From Terriglobia bacterium (GTDB taxonomy: Bacteria; Acidobacteriota; Terriglobia; Versatilivoradales; Versatilivoraceae), in the NCBI GenBank assembly GCA_951813285.1, contig OX638355.1, forward strand, positions 4,421,136 to 4,485,135: 64,000 nt of DNA, written 5' to 3'. A program made the translations under genes and the position numbers. How positions within the stretch are numbered: position 1 is the first letter of the stretch; every line of letters begins with the position of its first letter. Below are positions 9,123 to 18,459 of the stretch, piece by piece. The notes under the pieces are model-generated. The model worked only from the letters and a program-made list of their open reading frames with translations, had not been told where the DNA came from and ran no database searches.

Positions 9123-10457
9123 TCAGATATTCCTCAGGGGTTCGTCGGAGTCCCCGAACCGTTCCAGCTCGACACCGAACTTCGAAGCCAGGGACAGGTA
9201 GAGGCTGGACATCCTGCGGTTGGGGCCATGGAGGTAATCCAGGACACGGCCGGTCTCGATCCGGCCGCCAGCCCTCCCCAGGAGCACCACCGGCAACTGG
9301 GAGGCATCGTGGTTTCCGGTCAGCATGCTGGAGCAGAAGAGAATGGCCGAATTGTCCAGCAGCGTCCCCTCGCCTTCCTGAATCTCGTCCATTCGTCCGA
9401 CCAGGTAAGCCACTTGCTCCACAAAGTATCGGTTCACTTCCAGCCAGTCGTCGGAATCCCCGTGGGAAAGCATGTGGTGAATGGTGTGGTCGATCCCCAG
9501 ATGGGGAAAGCGAAGCTGGGAGAGATCATTGTTGAGCTTGAGCGTGCAGAAACGGGTGCTGTCGGTCTGAAAGGCCAGCACCAGGATATCGCACATCAAC
9601 CGCATGTGCTCGTGGATGTCCTGAGGCAATCCGTCGTCGGGGCGCTGCCGGTCCGGCTTCTCCAGCGTTGGCCGCCAACCCTGCAGCATCCGGTTCTTCC
9701 CCGCCTGCTCGATTCGCCGTTCCACCTCCCGAACCGAATTGAGGTACTCATCGAACTTGTAGCGGTCCAGGGTGCTGATGCGCCGCCGCAGTCCCTGCGC
9801 TTCCTCCAGGACGGCATCCAGGACGCTGGCATCGCCGGCTTCGGCGCCGCCTTCCCGAAAGAGACGGTCAAAGGCCAGCGCAGGATAGATCTCCAGCGGG
9901 GTGGGTGTGGTCGGAGAGCTCCAGGAAATGTGGGAGCTGTAGAGCATGGAGTAATTCTTGTGCACGCTGGCAATCGACTTTTCGCATCCCAGGACCAGAC
10001 TGGGCACCTTGGTCCCAGTGCCCAGACGCTGGGCCAGCACCTGGTCGATGCTGGTGCCGGAACGAATCTTTCCGCCGGGAGCCAGTAGCGCCCCCGAGAG
10101 GATATTGCCGGTCTGTGAGCTGTGGATGTTCCCCTTCAGGGCCTCGGCGTTATAGAGTCCACGGAGGAAGTTCAACTTGTGCTGCCAGGGCGCCAGCGGC
10201 TCCAGCACCTTGCCGAACTTCATGGATCGCCCTTCGCTCCGGGCCCACCACTCCCCTTCATAGAAGCCGTTGCCGGCAAAAAGGCAGGCGAAGCGAAGCG
10301 GCGGTCGCATGCCCGTGCGGGGCTGGGAGGAAACGCCGCCCCAGGCCGGAATGGACTCGAGCCAGGGAAGCGCCAGGCTCACGCCCAGACCGCGCAAAAG
10401 GGTGCGCCGGGCCAAGTCGACCTTCCGGCCCGGTCGGAGCGATTCAATGGAATTCAT
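9123..10457 (-). CDS. DUF1552 secreted protein, partner of the DUF1592 protein
   Basis: This 444-residue protein has an N-terminal twin-arginine-like signal (LARRTLLRGLGVSLALPWLE, with Arg-Arg followed by a hydrophobic stretch). It then matches the DUF1552 family of Planctomycetes, Verrucomicrobia and Acidobacteria (for example NFLRGLYNAEA and SQTGNILSGA, and the C-terminal GNHDASQLPVVLLGRAGG). Its function is unknown. The start codon overlaps the stop of the upstream DUF1592 gene by 4 bp (ATGA), so the two are translationally coupled. The family pairing suggests a periplasmic complex linked to the haem-binding partner. Confidence 0.85.
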   Translation of the reverse strand: MNSIESLRPGRKVDLARRTLLRGLGVSLALPWLESIPAWGGVSSQPRTGMRPPLRFACLFAGNGFYEGEWWARSEGRSMKFGKVLEPLAPWQHKLNFLRGLYNAEALKGNIHSSQTGNILSGALLAPGGKIRSGTSIDQVLAQRLGTGTKVPSLVLGCEKSIASVHKNYSMLYSSHISWSSPTTPTPLEIYPALAFDRLFREGGAEAGDASVLDAVLEEAQGLRRRISTLDRYKFDEYLNSVREVERRIEQAGKNRMLQGWRPTLEKPDRQRPDDGLPQDIHEHMRLMCDILVLAFQTDSTRFCTLKLNNDLSQLRFPHLGIDHTIHHMLSHGDSDDWLEVNRYFVEQVAYLVGRMDEIQEGEGTLLDNSAILFCSSMLTGNHDASQLPVVLLGRAGGRIETGRVLDYLHGPNRRMSSLYLSLASKFGVELERFGDSDEPLRNI

Positions 10458-13400
10458 GGTTGGTCGGGGCTCCCTGCATCCCGTCCGCGCTGGTTCAGAA
10501 ACTGCGGGCTTTGCACAATGGTAGCAACTGCAGCCGAGAAACGGAAGTCCGCTCTCTCCAGGGACTGCAGCACCTCGGCCAGGAGTCCTTCATCCGACAC
10601 CTCCACCGAGCGGCCCAGGGCATACCCCAGCAGCTTGCGGCTAAAATTCTGCAGAAATTCCTCTCTCCGCTGCTCCAGCAGATAGGTTCGCAGCCCGGCC
10701 AGATCCCGAAACTCGATCCCCGGCTGCAGCCGCACGCCGGCATCCACGGGTCGGCCGGCCAGGTCCCGGGTGCGGCGGCGTCCAATGGGATCGAAGCCCT
10801 CCAGGGCCAGACCCAACGGATCGATCTTGTCGTGGCAGTTAGCGCATCCGGGCAGGCTGCGGTGCCTTTCCACCATCTGGCGCACCGTCAGGCCCTGGGT
10901 GTTCCTTTCGTCTTCGGGAAGCTCGGGCACGTTGGGGGGAGGCTTGGGCAGATGATTGCCCAGCAGGGTCTCGAAGATCCAGTTTCCGCGCAGAACGGGG
11001 CTGGTCCTGGAAGCACCCGACTGCTTGCTGAGCATGCTGCCCATCCCCAACACACCCCCTCGCTGGTACCGCTTGATCCCCTGGACCCGCCGCCACTCGC
11101 TGCCCGACACGTCCGGAATCCCGTAGTGGTCCGCCAACTCCTGGTTGAGGTAGGTGTAGTCGGCATCCAGGATATCGATCACCGACCCATCGCGGCGAAA
11201 GAGCTGCTCGAAGAACCGGACCGACTCCTCGTACATGTCGGTACGACGCCGGGCGAAGGTCGGAAACAGGCGCTCATTCTTGCCCTGGTCCTGGTCGAAT
11301 TCCCGGAATCCCAGCCACTGGGCGGCGAATTCCACGGCCAGGGCGCGGGCGCGATCCTGCTTGAGCATTCTCCCGGCCTGACCGACCAGCACCTTCGGTT
11401 CCCGGATGGAGCCGTTGGCTGCGAGTCGAAACAGTTCGCCGTCGGGCATGGAGGACCAGAGGAAATAGCTGAGCCGGCTGGCCAGTTCCCAAGCGGAGAC
11501 CGGTTGGAGTTCCACCCCTGCCGCCGGCTGCTCGATGCGGTAGAGAAAGTTGGGAGACACCAGCACCCGAGCCAGCAGGCTGCGTAGGGCCGCCTCGTGT
11601 TCCTGCCCCTCATCCCTGAGCGAGACATAGAGATCCAGAATACCCGCTTTCTCCTTGGCCTCCAGGGGCCGGCGCCAGGCGCGCTCGGCAAAGCGAAGCA
11701 AGGCATCCAGGTGCCGGGATTCGGAGGAACGCAACTCTTCCAGAAACTGCTCCGCCCGGCGGCGGATCGGGGCCTCACGCGATTCGCGACTGAACTTCTT
11801 GTAGTGAGCCCCGAAATTCCACCATTCGTCGAAGGAATCGGCGATGGTGAGCGCGTCCTGACTCACATAGCGAAGCTGGCGCCAGAGCCGATCCAGATCT
11901 CTCTTATCCCCTTCCTCCAGAACCAGCCGGCTGAGCGCCTCGTCCTCCCGGTGGAAGAGCGAGATGGTGATACCCTCGTCCACGGGGACGATCTGGGTGT
12001 AGCACATGGCCGGGGGGAACCACTGGCGGAAAGCGGCAAAGGCCTCCTGGAACCGCCTCTGGGTCGCGTCGCTCCCCACAATCACGGGAAACCTGGCCGG
12101 CTCCGGGTTGGCATTGGCCTCGGGGTGGGCGTCGTTGGCGCCCACCGGTGGGACGAGACCCTGCATCGATTGCGGAACCTCCAGGCCCGCGTGAACCTGG
12201 ACGCTGCCTGCCCGGCCCCAACTGGAATCCAGTGCCGCCTCGGTCACGAAGTTGTAAGCCTGGGCGATTCTCCGGGGCACCTCCACCCGGACGAGGGTGG
12301 GCGCCTGTACCAGCAAACTGGCCTCATCCAGCGGCTGTCCGCCGGGGTGCCGGCCGAATTCGATCCCGTCCAGTCCGTTGGAAGCGCCCGGCCCGGAGTC
12401 GGAGTTCCGCTGGCTTCCCGAGGATTCGGCCTGCCGTCCGGCAGCCGCCAGATCCATGCCTCTCAGAAAGGGTCCATCCAGGGCCGTGATCCGGGAATAG
12501 AGAAGGGCGTCCGGATGGTCTCCAGCGGCTGGGGGGCCCGAGTCCAGCAGTGTCGCCACCTGCCGGGAGGCGGCTGCCGCCTGATGGCTCAGCGTTGGGT
12601 TCGAGAGGCTGTCCAGCCAGCGGTAGAGCGCCGAACCCGGGGCAATGGCATTCAAGCGATCGCTCGGGGACTCCTCCAGCGTGAAAAAGTGCCAGACGCC
12701 CGGGTTCCCAAAGGCATCGCCGTGCGGGTTGCTCTCGAGCACCGAGTCGATGACGTTGTCCGCCAGATCCCACACACGCTCGGCCCCCGCCCCTTCCCGA
12801 ACGGTCAAGTCGACCCGGGTCAGATCGCAGCGGGCGTTGTGCTTCCGGGGTCCCACCAGCAGCGAGATCTCATCCCCCCGGCGCAGCCGGAACCGCTGGC
12901 CGGGACGGATGGCCCGGTTTTCGTTTTCCAGGCTCCCCGAGGCCAGGATGCGCTCAAGACCCGACTGGCAAAGCTTCAGGACCCACTCGATACCGTTGCC
13001 GCACTCCAGGTGGGAATCCTCCACCCGTGCTTCCACTCCCACCCTCAGTTCCTCGGGCGAACGCCAGGAGATCCCGACCCACCGCTGCCGGGCGGGGTGC
13101 AGCACCACCGATCTGGGAGGAACCGTGCCCGGGATCCGCCAGACCTGATTCCCGGAGTTGGCCACCAGGTAGGCAGTGTCCTGATAGGGAGCCGGCGCCG
13201 CCCCCGACAAGGGCGTGCGCCAGCCGTTGAGCTGATCTGTCTTCTGGAGGTTTTCCATCGCCTGGGACAAAGGCTTCTCCCGGCCCGCTCCTGGTGGTCC
13301 GATTCCCAGATAGCCGGTCCAACGCCGCAGAACGTCCGGGCTCAATCCCTCCCGGGCAGCCAGGGCTTCCAGATCCGGCGGGGGCCCGGGCCCCGCCAGC

Positions 13401-14701
13401 CGCGCCGCCGCCGCAAGGTAGCGCCGGCTGTCGGCGAAGGTTTTTCGCAGGGTCGACTCCAGAGTCCGGCTCACCAGCGGCAGGTCCCGCAGCAGGATCG
13501 GAGGCAGGTCGCTCGGGCGGGGCTTGTCGCCGTGTACCGGTATGGGCTTGCCCTCGAATCGGGGGCGTTTCCACACCAGGTAGTCTTCCTGGCCGCCGTC
13601 TCCGGCGTCGCCGGCCCAGAGGTGGAGAATAGCCGATCCGTCTTCCGCCGGTGTCTCCAAGGGAATGGAAAAACTCTGCTTCCTGACCAGGGGCGTCACC
13701 GGCTCCAGCCAACGATTCAAATGGCCGACGCTGTTGAACCTCCAGAGGGGCTCGTACCAGCGTTCGATCTCCGAAACCAGCCTTCCGGCGTCCCGCGGGG
13801 AGAGCGAGCGCCAGCGCGAGCGCACGTTCTCCAGCAGAAAGGAATCCCCCCCGATCTCCCCGTTGAGGACTCTCCACAAGTTTCCCAGGTATTTCCGGGA
13901 CAACCCGTTGCGGTCAGCGATCTCATCCAGCCCCGCGCCGCCCTGACGCAACTCCATGGCGGCCCGGACGTACTTTTCGAGGGGCACCTGTCCATAGTCG
14001 ATGGCCAGGGGGATGTCCCCGTACATCCACTCGCGCCGCCGAACCTCGGTGTAGCGGCCGTAAAAGGAGCGGATGCGTCCCAGGATTTCATCGGTCCAGT
14101 CACGGCGGGTCCGATGCCTGGAAAACCGGAACCCGTCGGGAAGCGGCACCGCGTGCCGGACGATCCCCTTGGCCCCGTCCAGGTACTTTCCCAGCAGGGC
14201 GGGCGACATCACCAGAGCCTCGCCGGTGTTGGTAAACCCCTCGCCGGCGGCTCCGTCGGCGGGAAACTCCCGGGCCGGCTGTAGATCCACCCCCAGAAGG
14301 TCCTGCAAGGTGTACCGGTATTGGGAGTTGCTCAGGCGGCGCAGCACCACCCGGCCGGGATCTCCGGCTCTGGATTGCGCCTCGGCCTCCAGCAACCCCC
14401 GCGCCCATTGCAGGATCCGCGGGCGCTCGGTGTCGCTCGGCTGAGGCGATGCCTCGGGGGGCATCTGGCCGGATTCGACCATGGCGATGACCCGCGTCCA
14501 GACCTGAGGGTCCCGGCGCGCGGCAGCCGCATCGGAGAAACGCTCCAGGTCCAGTTCACCGATCTTTTGGGAGGTCGAATGGCAGGTCAGGCAATAGCGT
14601 TGGAGCAGCGGCCGGATGGCTTGGGAAAATTCCCCTTCGGCCCCTGCCGGCGCCCAGGCGGCCAGCAGCAGGGCGACTGCCGGAATGCTGTTCCGGAACA
14701 T
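10454..14701 (-). CDS. Very large DUF1587/1595/1592/1588/1585 cytochrome-like secreted protein
   Basis: This 1415-residue protein has a signal peptide (about 1-21) and an N-terminal CxxCH haem motif (YCLTCHS, about 37-41), as in planctomycete-type cytochrome C domains. Domain order as I read it is DUF1587 (about 117-190, RRLSNSQYRYTLQDLLG), a long central region (about 200-990), DUF1595 (about 995-1060), DUF1592 (about 1062-1195), DUF1588 (about 1200-1300, with a second CxxCH in GCANCHDKIDPLG) and DUF1585 (C-terminal 90 residues). Common family members are roughly half this size, so the central block is unusual. An extracytoplasmic redox role is inferred from the two haem motifs. It is coupled to the DUF1552 gene by a 4-bp overlap. 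Confidence 0.85.
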   Translation of the reverse strand: MFRNSIPAVALLLAAWAPAGAEGEFSQAIRPLLQRYCLTCHSTSQKIGELDLERFSDAAAARRDPQVWTRVIAMVESGQMPPEASPQPSDTERPRILQWARGLLEAEAQSRAGDPGRVVLRRLSNSQYRYTLQDLLGVDLQPAREFPADGAAGEGFTNTGEALVMSPALLGKYLDGAKGIVRHAVPLPDGFRFSRHRTRRDWTDEILGRIRSFYGRYTEVRRREWMYGDIPLAIDYGQVPLEKYVRAAMELRQGGAGLDEIADRNGLSRKYLGNLWRVLNGEIGGDSFLLENVRSRWRSLSPRDAGRLVSEIERWYEPLWRFNSVGHLNRWLEPVTPLVRKQSFSIPLETPAEDGSAILHLWAGDAGDGGQEDYLVWKRPRFEGKPIPVHGDKPRPSDLPPILLRDLPLVSRTLESTLRKTFADSRRYLAAAARLAGPGPPPDLEALAAREGLSPDVLRRWTGYLGIGPPGAGREKPLSQAMENLQKTDQLNGWRTPLSGAAPAPYQDTAYLVANSGNQVWRIPGTVPPRSVVLHPARQRWVGISWRSPEELRVGVEARVEDSHLECGNGIEWVLKLCQSGLERILASGSLENENRAIRPGQRFRLRRGDEISLLVGPRKHNARCDLTRVDLTVREGAGAERVWDLADNVIDSVLESNPHGDAFGNPGVWHFFTLEESPSDRLNAIAPGSALYRWLDSLSNPTLSHQAAAASRQVATLLDSGPPAAGDHPDALLYSRITALDGPFLRGMDLAAAGRQAESSGSQRNSDSGPGASNGLDGIEFGRHPGGQPLDEASLLVQAPTLVRVEVPRRIAQAYNFVTEAALDSSWGRAGSVQVHAGLEVPQSMQGLVPPVGANDAHPEANANPEPARFPVIVGSDATQRRFQEAFAAFRQWFPPAMCYTQIVPVDEGITISLFHREDEALSRLVLEEGDKRDLDRLWRQLRYVSQDALTIADSFDEWWNFGAHYKKFSRESREAPIRRRAEQFLEELRSSESRHLDALLRFAERAWRRPLEAKEKAGILDLYVSLRDEGQEHEAALRSLLARVLVSPNFLYRIEQPAAGVELQPVSAWELASRLSYFLWSSMPDGELFRLAANGSIREPKVLVGQAGRMLKQDRARALAVEFAAQWLGFREFDQDQGKNERLFPTFARRRTDMYEESVRFFEQLFRRDGSVIDILDADYTYLNQELADHYGIPDVSGSEWRRVQGIKRYQRGGVLGMGSMLSKQSGASRTSPVLRGNWIFETLLGNHLPKPPPNVPELPEDERNTQGLTVRQMVERHRSLPGCANCHDKIDPLGLALEGFDPIGRRRTRDLAGRPVDAGVRLQPGIEFRDLAGLRTYLLEQRREEFLQNFSRKLLGYALGRSVEVSDEGLLAEVLQSLERADFRFSAAVATIVQSPQFLNQRGRDAGSPDQP

Positions 14702-15218
14702 CGAATGACCTCATTGGGCGGAAGAGACGGTTTGCCGAGTTTGGATGATTGTAGGAAAAGTCCCTGCCAAAGGCCAGTCCCGGGATCGTTGGAGGCGCAG
14801 GCCGGGGGCCGGTCTGAAACAAACGAATAGGCAGAACATCACGATTGCCGGCAAAATGACCAGTCCCACTGCCAATATTGCAAGAGGCTCTCTCGTATGA
14901 TCTGCACGGCAGGGCTGCGGCCCGGCAACCCGACACGCTCTCTTGAGGAACAAGAGTGAATGGGAGAACGCCCACCCGGGAGCGCGGGCGTCTCGCCCGC
15001 ATAGGACTTGGCACCATAGTAGCGAACCCTGCAAAGGCCGTTTGGTGCACTGTTCGAAGGAATGCCCCTGGATCGCAGGCTGCTTGCACAAATAAGGTTG
15101 CGGGCGGGACGCCCGCGCTCCCGGGTGGCTCCCTCCCATGACGTCGGGATATCAAGGTCACGATGCGGAGTTTTGCAAAGGGCTCACAATAAACCGTGAA
15201 AGGGATGATAATTGAGGC
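14702..15218. other. Intergenic region carrying the REPIN-like element
   Basis: About 517 bp between the DUF1592 gene and the P450 gene. Apart from the inverted REP pair at 14973-15127 I see no gene. A GATAAT-like -10 box at 15207-15212 ends 6 nt before the P450 ATG, but its -35 is weak. Confidence 0.6.
14973..15127. repeat. REPIN-like inverted pair of REP sequences
   Basis: Two 29-bp REP units face each other: 14973-15001 and 15099-15127, matching at 28 of 29 positions after reverse complementing. Each unit contains its own perfect hairpin (gcgggcg-t(c/t)(t/c)-cgcccgc), and about 97 bp separate them. A third unit is at 30595-30638. Similarity extends outward into a gggag...cc flank. This layout is that of a REPIN, the mobile doublet moved by RAYT-type Y1 transposases. 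No RAYT gene is present in this window. Confidence 0.8.
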
Positions 15219-16535
15219 ATGTGTGAGTTGCCGCCCGGACCGCGGGTCCCACCCCTCTTTCAGATGTTTCAATGGATCTCCCGGCCCATCCCGTTCATGC
15301 GGTCGTGTGCCGAAACCTACGGGAACGCCTTCACCATTCGCTTTATCGCCACACCGCCGATGGTCTTTATCAGCGAGCCTGCCGCCATCAAGCAGGTCTT
15401 TACCGGAGACCCCGCCAACCTTCGAGCCGGGCGTGCCAACCGGATACTCAAGCCGATCGTGGGCTCCAACTCGATTCTCATGCTCGATGGCGTTCGGCAC
15501 AGGCGTGAACGCAAACTGCTCATGCCACCCTTTCATGGCGAGCGCATGCGCCTGTACAGCCGCATGATGTGCGAGATCGTCGACCGTTCGATCGACTCCT
15601 GGCCGATTGGAGCGTCGTTTCCGATTCACCCGCAGATGCAGGAAATCACTCTGGACATTATTCTGCGCGCCGCATTCGGCGTGGCCGAAGGTGAGCGGCG
15701 GTGGCGTCTGCGTCGAACGATGGTCGAGGCTCTCAGGTTGGCCGGCAGGAACCCCCTCCTTTTGGTCGCAGCCTGGAATCGCCTGGTTCGCATCCGTCGA
15801 GAGATCGACCGCTTGTTGTACGACGAAATCGCCCGCCGAAAGGCAACGGCTCAAGAGGATTCCAGCGACATCATGACCCTGCTGGTGGCTGCGCGCGACG
15901 AAGAGGGCCGGCCCATGAGCGATGAGGAAATCCGGGATGAGATGGTCACCATGCTGGTGGCCGGCCATGAAACAACGGCCACCTCGCTGGCGTGGGCGAT
16001 ACACTCTCTTCTGCAGAACCCGAAGGTGCTGGCGGCTGCCCGCGCCGAAGTCGCTCATGTGGTCGGAGAGGGACCACGGCTGCCCCCGCCCTCCCCGGAG
16101 CAGATCGCCTCGCTCGAATACCTGGACGCAGTCATCAAGGAGACGGCCCGACTCAATCCGGTCGTGCCCATCGTCGTCCGCCGGCTCGAGAAGGATACAC
16201 CCATCGGTGACACCAAGATTCAGGCTGGGAATATCGTGGCTCCCTGCATCTATCTTACCCACCGGCGGCCTGACTTGTGGCCGGATCCGGAGGTGTTCAA
16301 TCCCGATCGGTTTGTGGGGCGGCGCATCGATCCTTACACTTTTTTCCCATTCGGTGGAGGCACCCGCCACTGCCTCGGAGCGGCGTTCGCAACCTATGAG
16401 ATGAAGATCGTGCTGGCTCGCCTGCTGTCGCGCGTGAGCCTGCGAACCGATGGGGGCCAAAGGGTTCGGGTGGTGCGCCGGGGCATCACCTTTGCCCCCT
16501 CCGGCGGCATACCGGTGATAGCCTCCATGAACTGA
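15219..16535 (+). CDS. Cytochrome P450
   Basis: This 438-residue haem monooxygenase has all core motifs: I-helix AGHETTATSLAWAI, K-helix ExxR in KETARLNP, the PERF-like FNPDRF and the haem loop FPFGGGTRHCLGAAFA with the axial Cys. The N terminus (LPPGPRVPPLFQMFQWISRP) has a Pro-rich hinge but no membrane anchor, so it is soluble. No ferredoxin or reductase gene is adjacent, so its redox partner is elsewhere. The substrate cannot be read from the sequence. The ATG lies just after a possible -10 box. Confidence 0.93.
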   Translation: MCELPPGPRVPPLFQMFQWISRPIPFMRSCAETYGNAFTIRFIATPPMVFISEPAAIKQVFTGDPANLRAGRANRILKPIVGSNSILMLDGVRHRRERKLLMPPFHGERMRLYSRMMCEIVDRSIDSWPIGASFPIHPQMQEITLDIILRAAFGVAEGERRWRLRRTMVEALRLAGRNPLLLVAAWNRLVRIRREIDRLLYDEIARRKATAQEDSSDIMTLLVAARDEEGRPMSDEEIRDEMVTMLVAGHETTATSLAWAIHSLLQNPKVLAAARAEVAHVVGEGPRLPPPSPEQIASLEYLDAVIKETARLNPVVPIVVRRLEKDTPIGDTKIQAGNIVAPCIYLTHRRPDLWPDPEVFNPDRFVGRRIDPYTFFPFGGGTRHCLGAAFATYEMKIVLARLLSRVSLRTDGGQRVRVVRRGITFAPSGGIPVIASMN

Positions 16536-16683
16536 TGCAGATTCAAGGCAAGGCAACACCTGTCAACGCCGAAACTGCAACAGGCCGGCCTACTCGGTCC
16601 CAATGGAATGGCAGGGCAAACAGTTGTCGGTCGTACCCGCTCCAGGAGGCGATGTGCCACCGGTAATCCAGGTTGAACGGCTC

Positions 16684-17604
16684 ATGGACCGGCGCACGCG
16701 CCTGCATCGGAAGCCTCCTCTTGCGCGGATTGTCCAACGGCTCCTCCCGATGCTGATCCTGCTGGCAGCCTGCCGGGAAGCCTCCTGCGCCCCCCGCCCC
16801 GCCCAACAGTTTCAACACTTTGCCGCGCCCAGGCCGCTGCAGCCGGGCCACACCCTGGTTCTGGGCTTCATGGGCGGCCGCGACTCCTGGCGCAACGCCG
16901 AGGTGGGGGTGGGCCGAACAGCTCAATGGCTCCGAAAAAAGGCAATGCCCGGAGTGCACGTGGAAACCGTCGAGAATCTCAAGCGCAACTTGGCCCTTCG
17001 ACTGGTGCGGGCCTGCCTGGATGGCAACGGCGACGGCCGCCTCCAGCCGGAGGAACGACAACGGGCCCGCATCGTTCTCTATGGACAGAGCTTCGGAGGC
17101 GCCGCGGTGGTGAAGTTCGCCCGGCAGTTGGACCGACTGGACATCCCGGTCTTGTTGACCATCCAGGTCGACAGCGTGGGCCGCGGAGACGGCCTGATCC
17201 CCCCCAATGTCCGCGCCGCCGCCAACCTCTACCAGGACAACGGGCGCCTGATCCGCGGGGAGGCGCCCATCCGTGCGGCCGACTCCAGCCGCACCGAAAT
17301 CCTGGGTAACTTCCGTTTCGACTATTCGAATCTGGACATCGACCTGTCCCACCTCCGCTGGTACAAGAAGATAGGCCGCAGAGCTCACGCCAAAATGGAC
17401 CGCGACCCGGCGGTCTGGGACAAGGTGGAAGAGTTGATTCTCGAGGCCTTGCAGCCGACCCCGTCCTCGAACCAGCCGATGGAAACCGGGGAGCGCTGCT
17501 TGCAGACCCTACGGCCGGGAGAGCAATCCAGGCCCGGGAGGGCACCCTATTCCAAGAAAGGATCTCTACTCCCACCGGTGGCTCAGTCAAGAACCGTTGA
17601 TTGA
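16684..17604 (+). CDS. Predicted lipoprotein with alpha/beta-hydrolase-like fold
   Basis: This 306-residue protein has a basic N terminus, a hydrophobic stretch and a lipobox-like LLAAC, so it is probably an outer-membrane or periplasmic lipoprotein. It then carries LVLGFMGGRDSW, an EF-hand-like acidic loop (LDGNGDGRLQPEE) and GQSFGGAAVVKFA, which fits the GxSxG nucleophile elbow of alpha/beta hydrolases. A later IQVDSVG strand fits the same fold. I do not recognise a specific family or substrate. The frame is open to an ATG at 16603, but the signal sequence favours ATG 16684. The C-terminal 40 residues are low in structure and may be variable. Confidence 0.65.
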   Translation: MDRRTRLHRKPPLARIVQRLLPMLILLAACREASCAPRPAQQFQHFAAPRPLQPGHTLVLGFMGGRDSWRNAEVGVGRTAQWLRKKAMPGVHVETVENLKRNLALRLVRACLDGNGDGRLQPEERQRARIVLYGQSFGGAAVVKFARQLDRLDIPVLLTIQVDSVGRGDGLIPPNVRAAANLYQDNGRLIRGEAPIRAADSSRTEILGNFRFDYSNLDIDLSHLRWYKKIGRRAHAKMDRDPAVWDKVEELILEALQPTPSSNQPMETGERCLQTLRPGEQSRPGRAPYSKKGSLLPPVAQSRTVD

Positions 17605-17624
17605 TTTTGTAAGATATATATACT
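17597..17624 (+). promoter_or_regulatory. Promoter upstream of the AbiEi-like antitoxin gene
   Basis: TTGATT (17597-17602) and TATACT (17619-17624) are 16 bp apart inside a distinctly AT-rich island (gtaagatatatatactatat). The predicted leader of about 43 nt contains the gggagga ribosome site used by the gene at 17674. Confidence 0.6.
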
Positions 17625-17673
17625 ATATTTCTGACAAACATCACGCAACAGGAAGGCTTGGGAGGATGGTACA

Positions 17674-18321
17674 GTGATTTCCCTGGGCGACAGGATTATG
17701 AAGCGAGTCTCGGCGTACGGAAGAGGACAATGGGTATGCACACCCAGGGACTTTCTGGACCTTGGCGGTCGAGAGGCCGTCGATCAGGCCCTGTCGCGCC
17801 TGGTCAAAGCCGGGCGGTTGCGCCGCGTCGGTCATGGATTGTATGACCTACCCCGCATGAGTGAGCTCTTGAAGCGGATGGCGCCGGTCGATCTCGATGC
17901 CGCCATCGCTGCAATTGCAAGGCGGGATGGCGTGCGGATCATACCCGATGGCTTGGTGGCCGCGAACCTCCTGGGTCTGACGAACGCGGTCCCGGCCAAG
18001 GCCGCTTACCTGACGGACGGTCACTCCAGGAAACTCAAGATCGGCGGTCGGTCGGTCCGGTTACGACATGCGGGGCCGAGCGTCATGCGGTGGGCAGGAA
18101 AACCCTCAGCCCCAGTCGTGCAGGCGTTGCGCTGGCTCGGTCCGGACATTGCCGCCGACAGGCAAGTCGGAATGACGTTGAGCCGGCTGCTGCCGGATGT
18201 AGTGAAAACCGACCTTCGTAACAACTGTCAAGATCTGCCGGGCTGGGCGTTGCCGCTGGCGCGCCTGATCACGGCTGACCGGCCTCCTGCCGTGATAAAC
18301 GGATCCCACCGCAACAGTTGA
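17674..18321 (+). CDS. AbiEi/DUF6088-type antitoxin without its toxin
   Basis: This 215-residue protein has an N-terminal winged-helix region (WVCTPRDFLDLGGREAVDQA, LSRLVKAGRLRRVGHGLYDL) and then the AANLLGL-VPAKAAYLTDG-S segment typical of DUF6088/AbiEi antitoxins of type IV toxin-antitoxin pairs. In that family the antitoxin represses its operon and is followed by an AbiEii nucleotidyltransferase toxin. Here the next gene is an ECF sigma factor, and no nucleotidyltransferase is present nearby, so this is an orphan. The start is GTG with gggagga about 8 nt upstream. Confidence 0.75.
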   Translation: MISLGDRIMKRVSAYGRGQWVCTPRDFLDLGGREAVDQALSRLVKAGRLRRVGHGLYDLPRMSELLKRMAPVDLDAAIAAIARRDGVRIIPDGLVAANLLGLTNAVPAKAAYLTDGHSRKLKIGGRSVRLRHAGPSVMRWAGKPSAPVVQALRWLGPDIAADRQVGMTLSRLLPDVVKTDLRNNCQDLPGWALPLARLITADRPPAVINGSHRNS

Positions 18322-18398
18322 TCGTCAGATATTTCCCTCCCTCCGGGATAGAGGTAACGGAACCGTCCGCCGGGAAACCTGGAAATTTCCGTCCATCC

Positions 18399-18430
18399 TT
18401 GAAACTTTCTCTCAACTCGCGGGTTATTGG
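18399..18430 (+). promoter_or_regulatory. Possible ECF-type autoregulated promoter
   Basis: The stretch ttgaaactttc (-35-like, GAAC/GAAAC type) is followed 11-12 bp later by cgggttattgg, 30 nt before the sigma-factor ATG. The GAAACTTT box resembles the GAAC-type -35 of ECF promoters, and such operons are often self-activated. This assignment rests on resemblance only. A 10-bp palindrome (ggaaatttcc, 18381-18390) lies just upstream. Confidence 0.4.
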
Positions 18431-18459
18431 AAGGATGGTCGAGAGAGACATTGAGGGTA

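Noticed and set aside
11597-14284. 895-codon plus-strand frame
   Set aside because: It lies wholly antisense to the DUF1592 gene. GC-rich codon bias keeps the opposite strand open, and no motif is seen in it.
14556-16559. Long minus-strand open frame (667 codons) across the P450 gene
   Set aside because: It is antisense to the P450, which has all family motifs, and it runs on through the REP pair. Its translation shows no family signature.
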